Source: Maricaulis sp.
GTDB taxonomy: Bacteria > Pseudomonadota > Alphaproteobacteria > Caulobacterales > Maricaulaceae
NCBI RefSeq assembly: GCF_017642925.1
Contig: NZ_JAEPOL010000006.1
Coordinates: 1-64,000, forward strand
Direction of reading: 5' to 3'
DNA length: 64,000 bases
This document shows, in pieces, positions 35,262 through 44,111 of this stretch (positions are counted from its first letter, which is position 1; each line of letters starts with the position of its first letter). Both the position numbers and the translations under genes were made by a program. The notes below the pieces were generated by a model. It saw only the letters and a list, made by a program, of their open reading frames with translations. It was not told where the DNA came from and made no database searches.

Positions 35262-37043
35262 TCACCCGGCCGGCGGCCCCGGCAGGCTGTCGCAGGACAC
35301 CGCCTCGCCCAGACCGAGTTCGGTGAAGGGAAGCACTGCCAGCGGACCCGCTGCACTGCCCAGAAGCCCCGCCAGCACGCCCTGCAGCACAGACGGCGCC
35401 GCATCCACATCAATGTCGGGATTGCGCAGGGTTCCGTTCACGGCAACGCCGCCCAGCAGATTGCCCCAGGAGACGTCCTTCGCCTCCGCGGCAACAGCGA
35501 GCGCCAGCCGTTCGGTCTCCAGCGAGACCTGGCCGTCGAGCGCGACGACACTGTCATCCGTATCGACAAAGACGTGTTCCGCCTGAAGCCGGCCGTTCCG
35601 CGCGCGAAACACGCCGCCCGCGCAGTTCACGGGAATGAAGCCGGGATCGGCCTCGTCTTCCGACAAACGCAGGAGCAGGATCTCGCCGACATCGAGACCG
35701 GCGCCCTCGACGGCGAGATGGCGGATCCGGGTCCCCGGCGCCGCCTGCGCGGTGATCTCGCCATCGGCCGAGGCAAAGGCGCTTCGCAGGTCCGCACCAG
35801 TCATGGCCAGGGCGAAGGCGACATGCATCTGGCCCCGGGCCAGCTGTCCATTGCCGATCGAAGCCAGCTCGAACCCGTCCAGCTCGCCTTCGGCATCCGT
35901 GCGCACCGTGTCTGTGCGCGCATCGATCGTCGCATAGGCGGTCAGCCGGCCGCGGTCCTGTGTCTCGAAGGCCAGCGGCTCGAAGGTCATCACGCCGTCC
36001 TCCAGCCGGAAAACGATCTCCATCGCGCTCAGGGGGACGGCTCCGGCCTGCACATTGCGGGCGGTAAAGCGCACCCGGGCGTCGGCGGTGCGCACGCGCG
36101 TGGTATCCAGACGCGCATTCGGGATCAGCCGTCCGCTGGACGCATAGGCCCGGTTGGCCGCTTCCTGCTCGTCATTCGCGGTGGTCCGCTCGATGTCCGA
36201 CGGCGCGCCGATCACCACGCCCAGATCGTCAAAGTCGAGATTGTCGGAAGTGAGGTCCGCCGTCAGCCGCGGGCGCGGCCGTCCGAAATCAGCGGACATG
36301 GTGCCGGCCAGATCGGAGTCGCCGACCAGCCCGTTGAAGGGGCTGAAGGTCCAGATACCGTCCTCATGCGAGACATCGCCATACAGCGAGAAGGGCGGCG
36401 TATCCGGTGCCGACAGGCCGAAAACCGCCGCCAGCTCGGCGAAGTTACGCCCGTGCATCTCCATCTCGCCGGAAAACCCGTCCAGCGACAGGCCTTCGGC
36501 CGACCCGTTGAGATGCAGCACCGACCGCCCGCCTGCCGCGGTGAGACGGAAATCGCCGCTGGCGAGATTGCCGCGCGCTTCGGTGATGATCAGCAGTGCG
36601 GGCTCGCGTCCCGGCCGCCGGATGCGCAGCCGCAATTGCGTGATGTCGACATCGCGCACATTGGAGAGATAGCCCGGCAGCCCTCCTCCTGCATCGTCGC
36701 GGCCCCGCATGCGGTAGGTGAAGGACGCTTCGTCGATGCCGGCCTGGACGATCAGCGGACGCCCCGGCAGAAGACCGGCCGGATCGAGGCGCATGTCGAC
36801 GGTCTGTGCCGTGCCCGCATTCTCGACAGACAGGCCGCGCAGATGGAGCACCGGCTGCCATCCCGGGCTCAGCCAGCCTTCACCCAGTTCCACCGTCCGT
36901 CCGGCTGCGCCCGTCAGCCGGGCCTCGATGAAACCGGTTGCCCGGTCTGCAGATGACAGGAACCACAGGCTTCCGGCCGCAGTCGCGACGAGCGCGGCCG
37001 CAATCATGCCGGCGATCAGAACTGTCCGTCTGGCTTTTGCCAC
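35262..37043 (-). CDS. AsmA-family protein
   Basis: 593 residues from GTG 37043. One N-terminal membrane segment (~7-29, VLIAGMIAAALVATAAGSLWFL) is followed by a long beta-rich periplasmic body with AsmA-like features (RTVELGEGWLSPGWQPVLHLRGLSVENA, GTLRNPDIDVD near the C terminus). Known: AsmA-like proteins affect outer-membrane assembly and may carry phospholipid between membranes. Alone on this strand, after dnaX. Confidence 0.85.
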   Translation of the reverse strand: MAKARRTVLIAGMIAAALVATAAGSLWFLSSADRATGFIEARLTGAAGRTVELGEGWLSPGWQPVLHLRGLSVENAGTAQTVDMRLDPAGLLPGRPLIVQAGIDEASFTYRMRGRDDAGGGLPGYLSNVRDVDITQLRLRIRRPGREPALLIITEARGNLASGDFRLTAAGGRSVLHLNGSAEGLSLDGFSGEMEMHGRNFAELAAVFGLSAPDTPPFSLYGDVSHEDGIWTFSPFNGLVGDSDLAGTMSADFGRPRPRLTADLTSDNLDFDDLGVVIGAPSDIERTTANDEQEAANRAYASSGRLIPNARLDTTRVRTADARVRFTARNVQAGAVPLSAMEIVFRLEDGVMTFEPLAFETQDRGRLTAYATIDARTDTVRTDAEGELDGFELASIGNGQLARGQMHVAFALAMTGADLRSAFASADGEITAQAAPGTRIRHLAVEGAGLDVGEILLLRLSEDEADPGFIPVNCAGGVFRARNGRLQAEHVFVDTDDSVVALDGQVSLETERLALAVAAEAKDVSWGNLLGGVAVNGTLRNPDIDVDAAPSVLQGVLAGLLGSAAGPLAVLPFTELGLGEAVSCDSLPGPPAG

Positions 37044-37139
37044 GATACCGAGCGCTGCCGTGCAGCGCGCCTCTGCCTGGTTCTCAATGGAACGTTGCAG
37101 GACGCGCGGGGGTTCCCGGCATTGCGAGCGGAACCGCCG

Positions 37140-37361
37140 CTAGTGCGCGAAGACGGGTTCGGCGCTGTCCAGCCGGGCGGCAGCCGCGAGGACATCGGCA
37201 TGATGGTCGAGCACGGCGATGAGTTCCTCGCTGCCGCCCGAGGACAGCAGCACGTCACGCCAGTACCCCGTCACCCGCGCCTGGGTCTCCAGCCAGTCGC
37301 GGACAGCCATCTGGGCGTGATGAGCGCACAGGGCTGACGATCGTTGCGATTTCGGATCCAT
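37140..37361 (-). CDS. Small protein of unknown function
   Basis: 73 residues; ATG 37361 is preceded by the near-perfect site AGGAGGTG, so I count it as real. Sequence is helical and without signal or membrane segment: MAVRDWLETQARVTGYWRDVLL, then ELIAVLDHHADVLAAAARLDS. Upstream it diverges from the beta-CASP hydrolase gene; the shared 135-bp region is AT-rich enough for promoters. Family not recognised. Confidence 0.7.
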   Translation of the reverse strand: MDPKSQRSSALCAHHAQMAVRDWLETQARVTGYWRDVLLSSGGSEELIAVLDHHADVLAAAARLDSAEPVFAH

Positions 37362-37496
37362 TTCGACACCTCCTGCCCCGACAATAATTGCGACTCATTC
37401 GCAGATGCAAGTGACAAATGGATCCGGCCCCTGCGGCGCGTCGCCACGCTTGCCTTTGCGCGTCTCCCCCGGAAAGGTGCTTCAAGGAGGATGCGG

Positions 37497-38861
37497 ATGG
37501 AAAAGCTCGAGCTGACCTTTCTCGGCGCGGCCGGTACGGTGACCGGGTCGCGGCATCTTCTCAGTTCGGCGGGACGGGACATCCTGCTCGACTGCGGCAT
37601 GTTCCAGGGCCGGCGCGACATCCGCACCCGCAACTGGTCCGGTTTCGGCATCGATCCCGCGCGGATCGACGCCCTCGCCCTGTCCCACGCCCATCTCGAT
37701 CATTCCGGCTATATCCCCCGCCTCATCAAGGACGGGTATCGCGGCCCCGTCCTGTGCACCCCGCCGACCCTGGATCTGTGTGAAATCCTGCTGACCGACA
37801 GCGGCTATCTCCAGGAGCGCGATGCCGAATACGCCAATCGCAAACGCTTCTCGCGCCACGATCCGGCCCTGCCGCTCTACACCGAAGAAGACGCCAAGGC
37901 CGCGATGGAACAGTTCGACAGTGTCGAATTCGGCGAGACGGTCGAGCCGGTTCCCGGAGCGCGGCTGGTGTTCCGCCGGGCCGGCCACATTCTCGGCGCC
38001 GCGACCGTCACGCTCGACTGGCAAGGCCGCCGCGTCGTGTTTTCCGGCGATCTGGGCCGCGAGGACGATCCGCTGCTGCCGGATCCCGACCCTGTCGGCC
38101 GCGCCGATTTTCTTCTGCTGGAAACCACCTATGGCGATCGCCTGCACGAACGCCGCGACGTCGCCGACCTGCTGCACGATGTTGTCGAGCGTACTGTCCG
38201 GCGCGGCGGCACCGTGATCATTCCCGCCTTTGCGGTCGGCCGCGCCCAATTGCTGACCTGGCATCTGTGGCGGCTGAAATGTGCCGGCCGGCTGGACTCC
38301 ATCCCGGTCTATCTGGACAGCCCGATGGCCATCGATGCCAGCATCCTGCTCAACCGCCATGTCGGCGAGCACAAGCTGAGCGCCGCCGACGCCCGCGCCA
38401 TGGGCCGGATGATCGAATATGTCCGCGACACCGAACGGTCCAAGGAGCTGACTGCCGATCCCATGCCCAAGATCATCATCGCCGCCAGCGGGATGGTGAC
38501 CGGCGGGCGGGTCCAGCATCACCTCAAGGCCTATGCGCCGCACCGGCGCAACACGATCCTGTTCTCCGGCTTCCAGGCACCCGGCACGCCCGGCGCGGCG
38601 ATTCTCGCCGGTGCCGACGAGATCCGGCTGCATGGCCGCACCGTTCCGATAGAGGCCGAGGTGGCGGATCTGCCCATGCTGTCGGCCCATGCCGATGCCG
38701 ACGGGCTGATGAGCTGGCTTCGCCGCTTCGAACAGCCGCCCCGCCGGACCTTTCTCGTGCACGGCGAGCCGCAGGCCTCGCGGGCATTGCGCGACCGGAT
38801 CGAGCACGAGCTGGGCTGGGACTGCCACATCCCCGAACACGGCGAACGCGTCGCGCTGTAG
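37497..38861 (+). CDS. Beta-CASP metallo-beta-lactamase-fold RNA hydrolase
   Basis: 454 residues. Of two in-frame ATGs, 37497 sits six bases after AAGGAGG, while 37491 touches it, so 37497 is chosen. Motif 2 HAHLDHSG (64-71), FLGAAGTVTGSRHLL at the start, RAGHILGAATV, FSGDLGREDDP and TTYGDRLH, then the beta-CASP part with GRVQHHL and the final HGEPQA. Known: relatives (Ysh1/TTHA0252) are RNases. It stands beside nudC. Confidence 0.92.
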   Translation: MEKLELTFLGAAGTVTGSRHLLSSAGRDILLDCGMFQGRRDIRTRNWSGFGIDPARIDALALSHAHLDHSGYIPRLIKDGYRGPVLCTPPTLDLCEILLTDSGYLQERDAEYANRKRFSRHDPALPLYTEEDAKAAMEQFDSVEFGETVEPVPGARLVFRRAGHILGAATVTLDWQGRRVVFSGDLGREDDPLLPDPDPVGRADFLLLETTYGDRLHERRDVADLLHDVVERTVRRGGTVIIPAFAVGRAQLLTWHLWRLKCAGRLDSIPVYLDSPMAIDASILLNRHVGEHKLSAADARAMGRMIEYVRDTERSKELTADPMPKIIIAASGMVTGGRVQHHLKAYAPHRRNTILFSGFQAPGTPGAAILAGADEIRLHGRTVPIEAEVADLPMLSAHADADGLMSWLRRFEQPPRRTFLVHGEPQASRALRDRIEHELGWDCHIPEHGERVAL

Positions 38862-38942
38862 GGGGGCGTCGCCCGCACTGCCCGATTGATGCCCGCGCCG
38901 CATGCGGCTAAGCCTGCAAAGCCGCTGACCGGACATCTCCCC

Positions 38943-39863
38943 ATGAATGACAGAACCCTGCTTGCCGATGCCGCCCCGCTCGTCTTTGCCGGCGCTCCGC
39001 TGGATCGCGGTGAAGTCCTCAGACGCGACGAAGCAAGGCTGAATGCGCTGATGGACGGCGATGAGGGCTGGTGGATGGTGTTGCAGGCGGGCGATCCGCT
39101 GCTGTCGCCGGAGGGCGCCATCTTCTGGTTCCGCCCGGACGAGCTGGCCGCCCTGCCGACAACAGGACCGCGCGTCTTTCTGGGCCATTATCGCGGCTCG
39201 CCCTGTTTTGCCGCCCAGCTGGAGACCGATGCGCCGGAGCCGGAGGGCACGATGCGCCTGGACGCCCGGCGCGCCGCCATGGGGCTCTCGTCCGACGAGG
39301 CCGCGATCTACGGCTATGCCAAGTCCATCCTGGCCTGGCACGACCGGCACGGCTTCTGCGCCAATTGCGGCCAGCCGACCCGCATGCGCTCGGGCGGCAA
39401 TCGCCGCAGCTGCGACGGCTGCGGCGCCGAACATTTCCCGCGCGTCGACCCGGTCGTGATCATGCTCGCCACCGACGGCGAGCGCTGCCTCCTGGGACGG
39501 CAGGCGAGCTGGCCGGAAGGCATGTGGTCGGCGCTCGCCGGTTTCGTCGAACCGGCCGAGACGCTGGAAGAGGCCTGCGCGCGCGAACTGAAGGAAGAGT
39601 CGGGCGTGACCGCCGACATCGCCGCCACCCGCTATGTCATGGCCCAGCCCTGGCCCTTCCCCTCCTCGCTGATGGTGGGCCTGGTCGCGCCGGTGCTCGA
39701 TGCCTCACTGACGATCGACCCCCACGAGCTGGAAGACGCGCGCTGGTTCTCGCGGGACGATGTCCGCGACATGCTGGCCGGAACGCACCCGGACGCCGCC
39801 ATGCCGCCCTCGATCGCGATTGCCCGGCGCCTGGCCGAACTCTGGGTCGAGCGGAAAATCTGA
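38943..39863 (+). CDS. nudC: NADH pyrophosphatase / deNADding enzyme
   Basis: 306 residues from ATG 38943. The zinc ribbon FCANCGQPTRM...CDGCGAEHFPR (C139, C142, C157, C160) precedes the Nudix box GFVEPAETLEEACARELKEE (200-219), then SGV. The NudC-specific SQPWPFPxS motif reads AQPWPFPSS. It hydrolyses NAD(H) and can remove NAD caps from RNA. A beta-CASP RNase-like gene directly upstream makes a link to RNA turnover plausible, though inferred. Confidence 0.96.
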   Translation: MNDRTLLADAAPLVFAGAPLDRGEVLRRDEARLNALMDGDEGWWMVLQAGDPLLSPEGAIFWFRPDELAALPTTGPRVFLGHYRGSPCFAAQLETDAPEPEGTMRLDARRAAMGLSSDEAAIYGYAKSILAWHDRHGFCANCGQPTRMRSGGNRRSCDGCGAEHFPRVDPVVIMLATDGERCLLGRQASWPEGMWSALAGFVEPAETLEEACARELKEESGVTADIAATRYVMAQPWPFPSSLMVGLVAPVLDASLTIDPHELEDARWFSRDDVRDMLAGTHPDAAMPPSIAIARRLAELWVERKI

Positions 39864-39899
39864 CGTCCTGCAAAAAGGCGGGGCGGCAAAAAGGTGAGT

Positions 39900-39932
39900 T
39901 GGCAAAAAGACGGGGCCGGCTATCCGGCCCCG
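39900..39932 (-). terminator. Intrinsic terminator of the AhpD-like gene
   Basis: A 9-bp perfect stem CGGGGCCGG/CCGGCCCCG (39911-39919 with 39924-39932, loop CTAT). On the minus strand it is followed by TCTTTTTGCC, 30 bases after the stop at 39963. It also separates the convergent nudC. Confidence 0.88.
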
Positions 39933-39962
39933 CAGGTGTCCGCCAATCGGGCTTCCGTCTGA

Positions 39963-40535
39963 TCAGTCGGCATGCTGGAGGAGAGGTTTGGACCAGGCCA
40001 TCGGCGCGAAACTGTCGTCCAGCTCGGTCTCGGCGATGTGGTTGGTGTAGTTGGACATGGTTTTCAGCGTCACGCCGGTCACCACGTCGAGCACATTGGC
40101 CTTGGTGAAGCCGGCGCGCAGGAAGGCGTCGATATCGTAGCGCTCCACCAGGCCCCGCTCGCGCACCATGGCACGGGTGAACTGGTGCAAGGCTTCGAGC
40201 CGCGCATCGCTCTGGATCACCCGTCCTTCGCGGATCGCCACAACGATTTCGCGGTCGAGTCCCGTATTCAGGGCGATCGTCGAATCCGCCGCCATGCAAT
40301 ACCCGCAATTATTCTCGAAATCGGTGGTCAGCAGGACGACATTGCGCTCGATCTGGGTCAGGCCGCTGCGTCCGAACACGGCCGACAGGGTCGCATAGGC
40401 GTCCAGCGCCGAAGGCGACGCAGCGAGCTCGCCCATGATGTTGGGGATGAAGCCGAGCCGGGCCTTCACCGAACGCAGGATCGGCTTTGAGTCGGCGGGT
40501 GCGGACGTTTCGTCGAAAATCGTGAACTGTGTCAT
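39963..40535 (-). CDS. Carboxymuconolactone decarboxylase / AhpD-like protein
   Basis: 190 residues from ATG 40535. CMD-domain helix with the redox pair ENNCGYCMAADSTIAL (C77, C80), preceded by LGFIPNIMGELAASPSALDAY. The CxxC suggests alkylhydroperoxidase-like thiol chemistry. Other motifs: LTQIERNVVLLTTD and AGFTKANVLDVVTGVTLKTMSNY. Ends in a strong terminator; monocistronic. Confidence 0.92.
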   Translation of the reverse strand: MTQFTIFDETSAPADSKPILRSVKARLGFIPNIMGELAASPSALDAYATLSAVFGRSGLTQIERNVVLLTTDFENNCGYCMAADSTIALNTGLDREIVVAIREGRVIQSDARLEALHQFTRAMVRERGLVERYDIDAFLRAGFTKANVLDVVTGVTLKTMSNYTNHIAETELDDSFAPMAWSKPLLQHAD

Positions 40536-40839
40536 TGCATCGCCTTTCGTGCGACGCCCAGCAGACCGCCGCCGGGCGGTGTGGGTCGGAACTGTCAGAA
40601 CAGATCCGGGCCCGTTCGGCCCGGAGCGCCGCACGACCGGCGGGTTATGGCACTCGCAGGATGCGCGGCGTCACACGCATGGGGCACTTATGGGGCAGTT
40701 ATGCAGCCCTTATGGTGCCGTAACACAACCGTATCACACCCGGACGGGATCACCGAGTCCTCCCTCGAAGACCGGTCAAAAGAAAACGGGAGCCGCATCG
40801 CAGCTCCCGTTCATTTTCGCACGGTTCCGAAGCCGGCTG
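40536..40839. other. 304-bp intergenic region
   Basis: It contains no supported gene. It holds the upstream region of the AhpD-like gene (including two short repeats of ATGGGGCASTTATG around 40679-40703) and, at its left-to-right end, the terminator of the beta-barrel gene (40785-40811). Nothing else stands out. Confidence 0.5.
40777..40811 (-). terminator. Intrinsic terminator of outer-membrane beta-barrel gene 2
   Basis: Stem AACGGGAGC/GCTCCCGTT (40785-40793 with 40803-40811, loop of nine). On the minus strand it is followed by TTTTCTTTTGACC, 28 bases past the stop at 40840. Confidence 0.85.
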
Positions 40840-41388
40840 TCAGCCGCCGAAACGATGGACATAGGACAGGCCGAAACTGTCGGCCTCACCAAAATCGTCA
40901 TAATCGGTCCGGGTGTAGTCGAAACGGATCGCGCCATTCTCCCACACCTCGTACTGGGCCCCGACACCCCAGGCGATAGCCTGGTCGTCCGTGGAACCGC
41001 CATAGGCAAAATTCGCGTCGAACTCGGTCGTCACATAACCCAGGCGGCCGAACACGCTGAAACTGTCGGTGACGGGCAAACGTCCGACGGCAAACGCACC
41101 GACGGAGTATTCCAGATCCAGCGTCGAGATCGCGGCGATGCACACGGCATCCACCGGACAGGCATTGGCGTCGTCGCCGTCAATGCCGATATCGAGCTGG
41201 GCCTCGACGCCGAGATAGCGGTTGAAATCATAGCCGCCGCGAATCGTTGCTGCGCCGAGATCGAAATTCTCGAGATCGATACGGCTGTAGCCGCCCGACA
41301 GGTTGAAGCCATTGTCAGCGGTTTGCGCGTGACCGGCCGCAGCCAGCCCCGCCCATGCCAGCACGCACGCACTCAGCACTCTGAACAT
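40840..41388 (-). CDS. Small outer-membrane beta-barrel protein (copy 2)
   Basis: 182 residues from ATG 41388 (AGGAAATAC upstream). Signal peptide 1-21 (ACVLAWAGLAAAGHAQ). Eight-strand OmpA/OmpW-like barrel: FNLSGGYSRIDLENFDLGAATIRGGYDFNRYLGVEAQLDIG, FSVFGRLGYVTTEFDANFAYGG, AIAWGVGAQYEVWENGAIRFDYTR, ending LSYVHRFGG. It is a paralogue of the next gene. It has an extra Cys pair (NACPVDAVC) in a loop. Role unknown: structural porin or adhesion. Confidence 0.9.
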   Translation of the reverse strand: MFRVLSACVLAWAGLAAAGHAQTADNGFNLSGGYSRIDLENFDLGAATIRGGYDFNRYLGVEAQLDIGIDGDDANACPVDAVCIAAISTLDLEYSVGAFAVGRLPVTDSFSVFGRLGYVTTEFDANFAYGGSTDDQAIAWGVGAQYEVWENGAIRFDYTRTDYDDFGEADSFGLSYVHRFGG

Positions 41389-41490
41389 TTTGTATTTCCT
41401 CGCATTTGATGCCCTCGCACGGGGAAATTGCCGCCGGATGCGTGAGCCCGGGCTGAACGCGGCGTTCATCTCGATTACGTGTCCGCAATG

Positions 41491-41525
41491 AAAGAAAAAG
41501 GCCGCACCCGGCGGGCGCGGCCTTT
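41491..41525 (-). terminator. Intrinsic terminator of outer-membrane beta-barrel gene 1
   Basis: Stem AAAGGCCGC/GCGGCCTTT (41497-41505 with 41517-41525), then on the minus strand TTTTTCTTT, 28 bases past the stop at 41554. So the two tandem beta-barrel genes are transcribed separately. Confidence 0.88.
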
Positions 41526-41553
41526 CGTTTCGCTGGGTATTTCCCGGCTTTGT

Positions 41554-42078
41554 CTAGCCGCCGAAGCGACGGACGTAGGAAATGCCGTAGGTGTCGGCTT
41601 CACCGCCTTCATCGTAGTCATAGCGGGTGTAGTCGAGGCGGACGCCGTTATCGCCGGCGAAGAACCACTCGCCGCCGACGCCGAAAGCCCAGGCCTCGTC
41701 GCTGCCGTCATAGTTCAGACCGGCAATATCGGCATCGAATTCGGTCGTGGTGTAGCCGCCGCGCAGGAAGACATTGGCCTGCTCGTTCGACCAGGGGCGC
41801 ACGACACCGAACGCGCCGAGCGAATAATCGAGACCGACATCGCCGGTCACGCCGGCCACCGTCACGGACTCGTCATTGATGCCGATATTGGCCTGGCCCT
41901 CAACGCCGAAGAAGCGATTGAAGTCGTAGCCACCGCGAACAACGGCCGTGTCCACATCGACATCGTCGAAGTCGAAGCGCTCATAGCCGCCGCCGAGGCG
42001 GAACTCGCCCTGCTGGGCCGTTGCACCGGCAGTGAGCGCAAGGATGGAAAGGGAGGCGAGGGAAAGGGTACGCAGCAT
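41554..42078 (-). CDS. Small outer-membrane beta-barrel protein (copy 1)
   Basis: 174 residues from ATG 42078. Signal peptide 1-22 (LASLSILALTAGATAQ). Strands FRLGGGYERFDFDDVDVDTAVVRGGYDFNRFFGVEGQANIGI, NVFLRGGYTTTEFDADIAGLNYDG, WAFGVGGEWFFAGDNGVRLDYTRYDYDE, ending ISYVRRFGG. Same plan as the gene at 40840, clearly a tandem duplication with much divergence. Own terminator. Confidence 0.9.
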   Translation of the reverse strand: MLRTLSLASLSILALTAGATAQQGEFRLGGGYERFDFDDVDVDTAVVRGGYDFNRFFGVEGQANIGINDESVTVAGVTGDVGLDYSLGAFGVVRPWSNEQANVFLRGGYTTTEFDADIAGLNYDGSDEAWAFGVGGEWFFAGDNGVRLDYTRYDYDEGGEADTYGISYVRRFGG

Positions 42079-42433
42079 TTTTATCAACCTTACTCTATAC
42101 ATGGCGTCGTTGCGCCAGTTGCGGGTTCCCAGCCCGTCCCACAGCTGGGAACGGGCTTCGGGGGTTTCAAGCCGTCCGTCTGCAGACCGTCTGACCGGCA
42201 TCATGCCCTCCCCGTCATGATCCGCCTGTCAGGCAATCCCGGCTGCAGCCGGCTCGCCCCGCCACAACGCGCGAACTGCGATTTTTGGTCTTTCCGTTAC
42301 ATGAAAATCCTGCAAGCCTGCGGTCATGCGTCGTGTTAACGCATGCACAAGAACGCGCTGGACTGTTGCCTGTCCGCGCAGCGCATGCCAAACACGGCCC
42401 CGACTTTCGACCTGACTAATTTTGGGGGCGTCC
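42079..42433. other. 355-bp divergent intergenic region
   Basis: It lies between a beta-barrel gene (minus) and the cytochrome gene (plus). It contains an inverted repeat GTTCCCAGC/GCTGGGAAC (42125-42133 with 42144-42152) in the beta-barrel leader, several GC palindromes (CTGCAGCCGG area near 42241), and a GTTAAC at 42333-42338. No supported gene; promoters for both sides are expected here. Confidence 0.5.
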
Positions 42434-43180
42434 ATGGGCGATCTCTTCTGGAACAAGGTGGCCGGTGTCCTGATCGGCGCAGTGCTGGCTGTCATGGCCA
42501 TTACCGAGCTTGGGCACCTGCTGGTTCCCTCGCACGGCGCGCACGAGCTGACCGACGAGAACACCTCGTATCCGGTTGACTGGGCTGCAATCGAATCGGG
42601 CGGCGGCGACGCCGAACCGGTCGAGGAAGGCCCCACCGACTACGGCCTCCTGCTGGCCAATGCCGATATCTCCAACGGCGAGCGTGTCGCGCGCCGCTGT
42701 GCTGCCTGCCACACCTTCGAACAAGGTGGCCCCAATGGCGTCGGCCCGAATCTCTGGGGTGTTGTGGGCGCGGACATCGCGACCCATGCCGGCTTCTCCT
42801 ATTCCGCCGCCCTGCAGGCGCTGGAAGGGGAATGGACCTATGAGGCCCTGAACCACTTCATCGAGAGCCCGGCCTCCTACGCTCCGGGTACGGCGATGTC
42901 CTTCCGCGGCCTCAGCGACGAAGCCCAGCGCTTCGACCTGATCGCCTATCTGCACAGCCTGTCGGACAACCCGCTGCCCTTCCCGGACCCGCTGCCGGAA
43001 GAGAGCGAAATGTCGGAGGAAGTCTCCGATATGGCCGAGCAGGCCGGTGAAGCCATGGGCGATGCCGGTGAAGAGGCCGGCGAGCAGGCTGCAGAGATGA
43101 CGCCTGAGGGTGAGGAACCCGCACCGGCCGAAGACGACGAGGCTGCTGCCGGTGAAGAACCTCAGGAAGGCGGCCACTAG
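42434..43180 (+). CDS. Membrane-anchored c-type cytochrome with acidic tail
   Basis: 248 residues from ATG 42434 (GGGGG upstream). N-terminal anchor (VAGVLIGAVLAVMAITEL, ~9-26), class I cytochrome c domain with RCAACHTF (C89, C92, H93) and the sixth ligand in PGTAMSF (M155), like cytochrome c552/CycM. The last ~60 residues are almost all Glu/Ala/Gly/Pro (EEAGEQAAEMTPEGEEPAP), an unusual acidic extension. Known: CycM-type proteins pass electrons from bc1 to the aa3 oxidase. A bidirectional terminator follows. Confidence 0.93.
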   Translation: MGDLFWNKVAGVLIGAVLAVMAITELGHLLVPSHGAHELTDENTSYPVDWAAIESGGGDAEPVEEGPTDYGLLLANADISNGERVARRCAACHTFEQGGPNGVGPNLWGVVGADIATHAGFSYSAALQALEGEWTYEALNHFIESPASYAPGTAMSFRGLSDEAQRFDLIAYLHSLSDNPLPFPDPLPEESEMSEEVSDMAEQAGEAMGDAGEEAGEQAAEMTPEGEEPAPAEDDEAAAGEEPQEGGH

Positions 43181-43201
43181 GCCCACCTCCGATACGAACA
43201 G

Positions 43202-43233
43202 AAAAGCCCGGGTCACCTGACCCGGGCTTTTTT
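43202..43233 (+). terminator. Bidirectional intrinsic terminator
   Basis: A 13-14 bp perfect stem AAAAGCCCGGGTCA/TGACCCGGGCTTTT (43202-43215 with 43218-43231), with TTTTTT at 43228-43233. It ends the cytochrome gene, and on the minus strand the NlpC/P60 gene (stop at 43260). Confidence 0.95.
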
Positions 43234-43259
43234 GTGCCGGCTGTCAGCCCTGCCAGGTG

Positions 43260-44111
43260 TCAGACGGGGCGGACGATCGTGCGGACCGGGTTTTCCTTTT
43301 CCCGGATCCGCGCTTCGGCTTCGGAAAAAAGCTCCAGCGTCACATCCATGAAGCCGGCATTGGCGTGCAGCAGGTGTTCCGAGTCGACCATGATGCCGAC
43401 ATGGCCCGGCCAGAAAACGATATCGCCACGCTCGCGTGCCTCGTCACCGGTCACGTCCTGCCAGGCGGCCTTCAGAGCGGCTTCCTGCTGATCCGCATCC
43501 CGCGGCACATCAATACCCGCGGCGCGGAGCGCCATCTGCACGAGACCGGAACAATCCAGCCCCAGGCTCTCCTTGCCGCCCCAGAGATAGGGCGCCGCGA
43601 GAAAGCTCTCGGCCACAGCGACGAAATCGCCGGCATGATCGTCCGGAGCGCCGGTATGGGCCTCGACGACCCATCCCAGCCCCTCCGCCTCGATAAAGCG
43701 GCCCTCGCGTGCGCCTGTCGAAACCAGCGCGTTCAGGCTGAGCAGATGGCGCGGGGCCGATTTGATGTCCGGCTTTGAAAAGGCGTAGGTGCGCAATGCG
43801 GTGACCCACCGGTCGGGCTGACGGACCGTCGTGGAGAAGCCGGCAAGCTCGACCCATCCGACATAGCCGCCGGCGCGGGAAAAGCCCCAGCCCCAACCAT
43901 CGCGCGCTTCCAGAACTGCAAAGACCTCGCCGGCCAGAACCTGATCGTCCATGGCACCGTCGGGCGCGGGCGCCCGGCGGATCGGCGCAGCGGCAATCAC
44001 GGATTGATAGTCCGTCGGCTCCACGAAGCGCGCCGCTTCGACCTGCCCTTTCAGATGGGCGGCGGCGAGATCGGGCCTGGCGGGCGTGAGGCGGGGATCC
44101 AGGTGGGACAT
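43260..44111 (-). CDS. NlpC/P60 peptidoglycan endopeptidase with SH3 region
   Basis: 283 residues. N-terminal SH3-like segment (MDDQVLAGEVFAVLEARDGWGWGFSRAGGYVGWVE, ~54-88), a second SH3-like stretch, then the NlpC/P60 domain with LDCSGLVQ (C187), PGHVGIMVD (H237) and LLHANAG (H249). It cleaves peptidoglycan cross-bridge peptides. No signal peptide is apparent, as in related cytoplasmic or recycling enzymes. Its start lies inside the end of the MarR-family gene (61-bp overlap). Confidence 0.93.
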   Translation of the reverse strand: MSHLDPRLTPARPDLAAAHLKGQVEAARFVEPTDYQSVIAAAPIRRAPAPDGAMDDQVLAGEVFAVLEARDGWGWGFSRAGGYVGWVELAGFSTTVRQPDRWVTALRTYAFSKPDIKSAPRHLLSLNALVSTGAREGRFIEAEGLGWVVEAHTGAPDDHAGDFVAVAESFLAAPYLWGGKESLGLDCSGLVQMALRAAGIDVPRDADQQEAALKAAWQDVTGDEARERGDIVFWPGHVGIMVDSEHLLHANAGFMDVTLELFSEAEARIREKENPVRTIVRPV

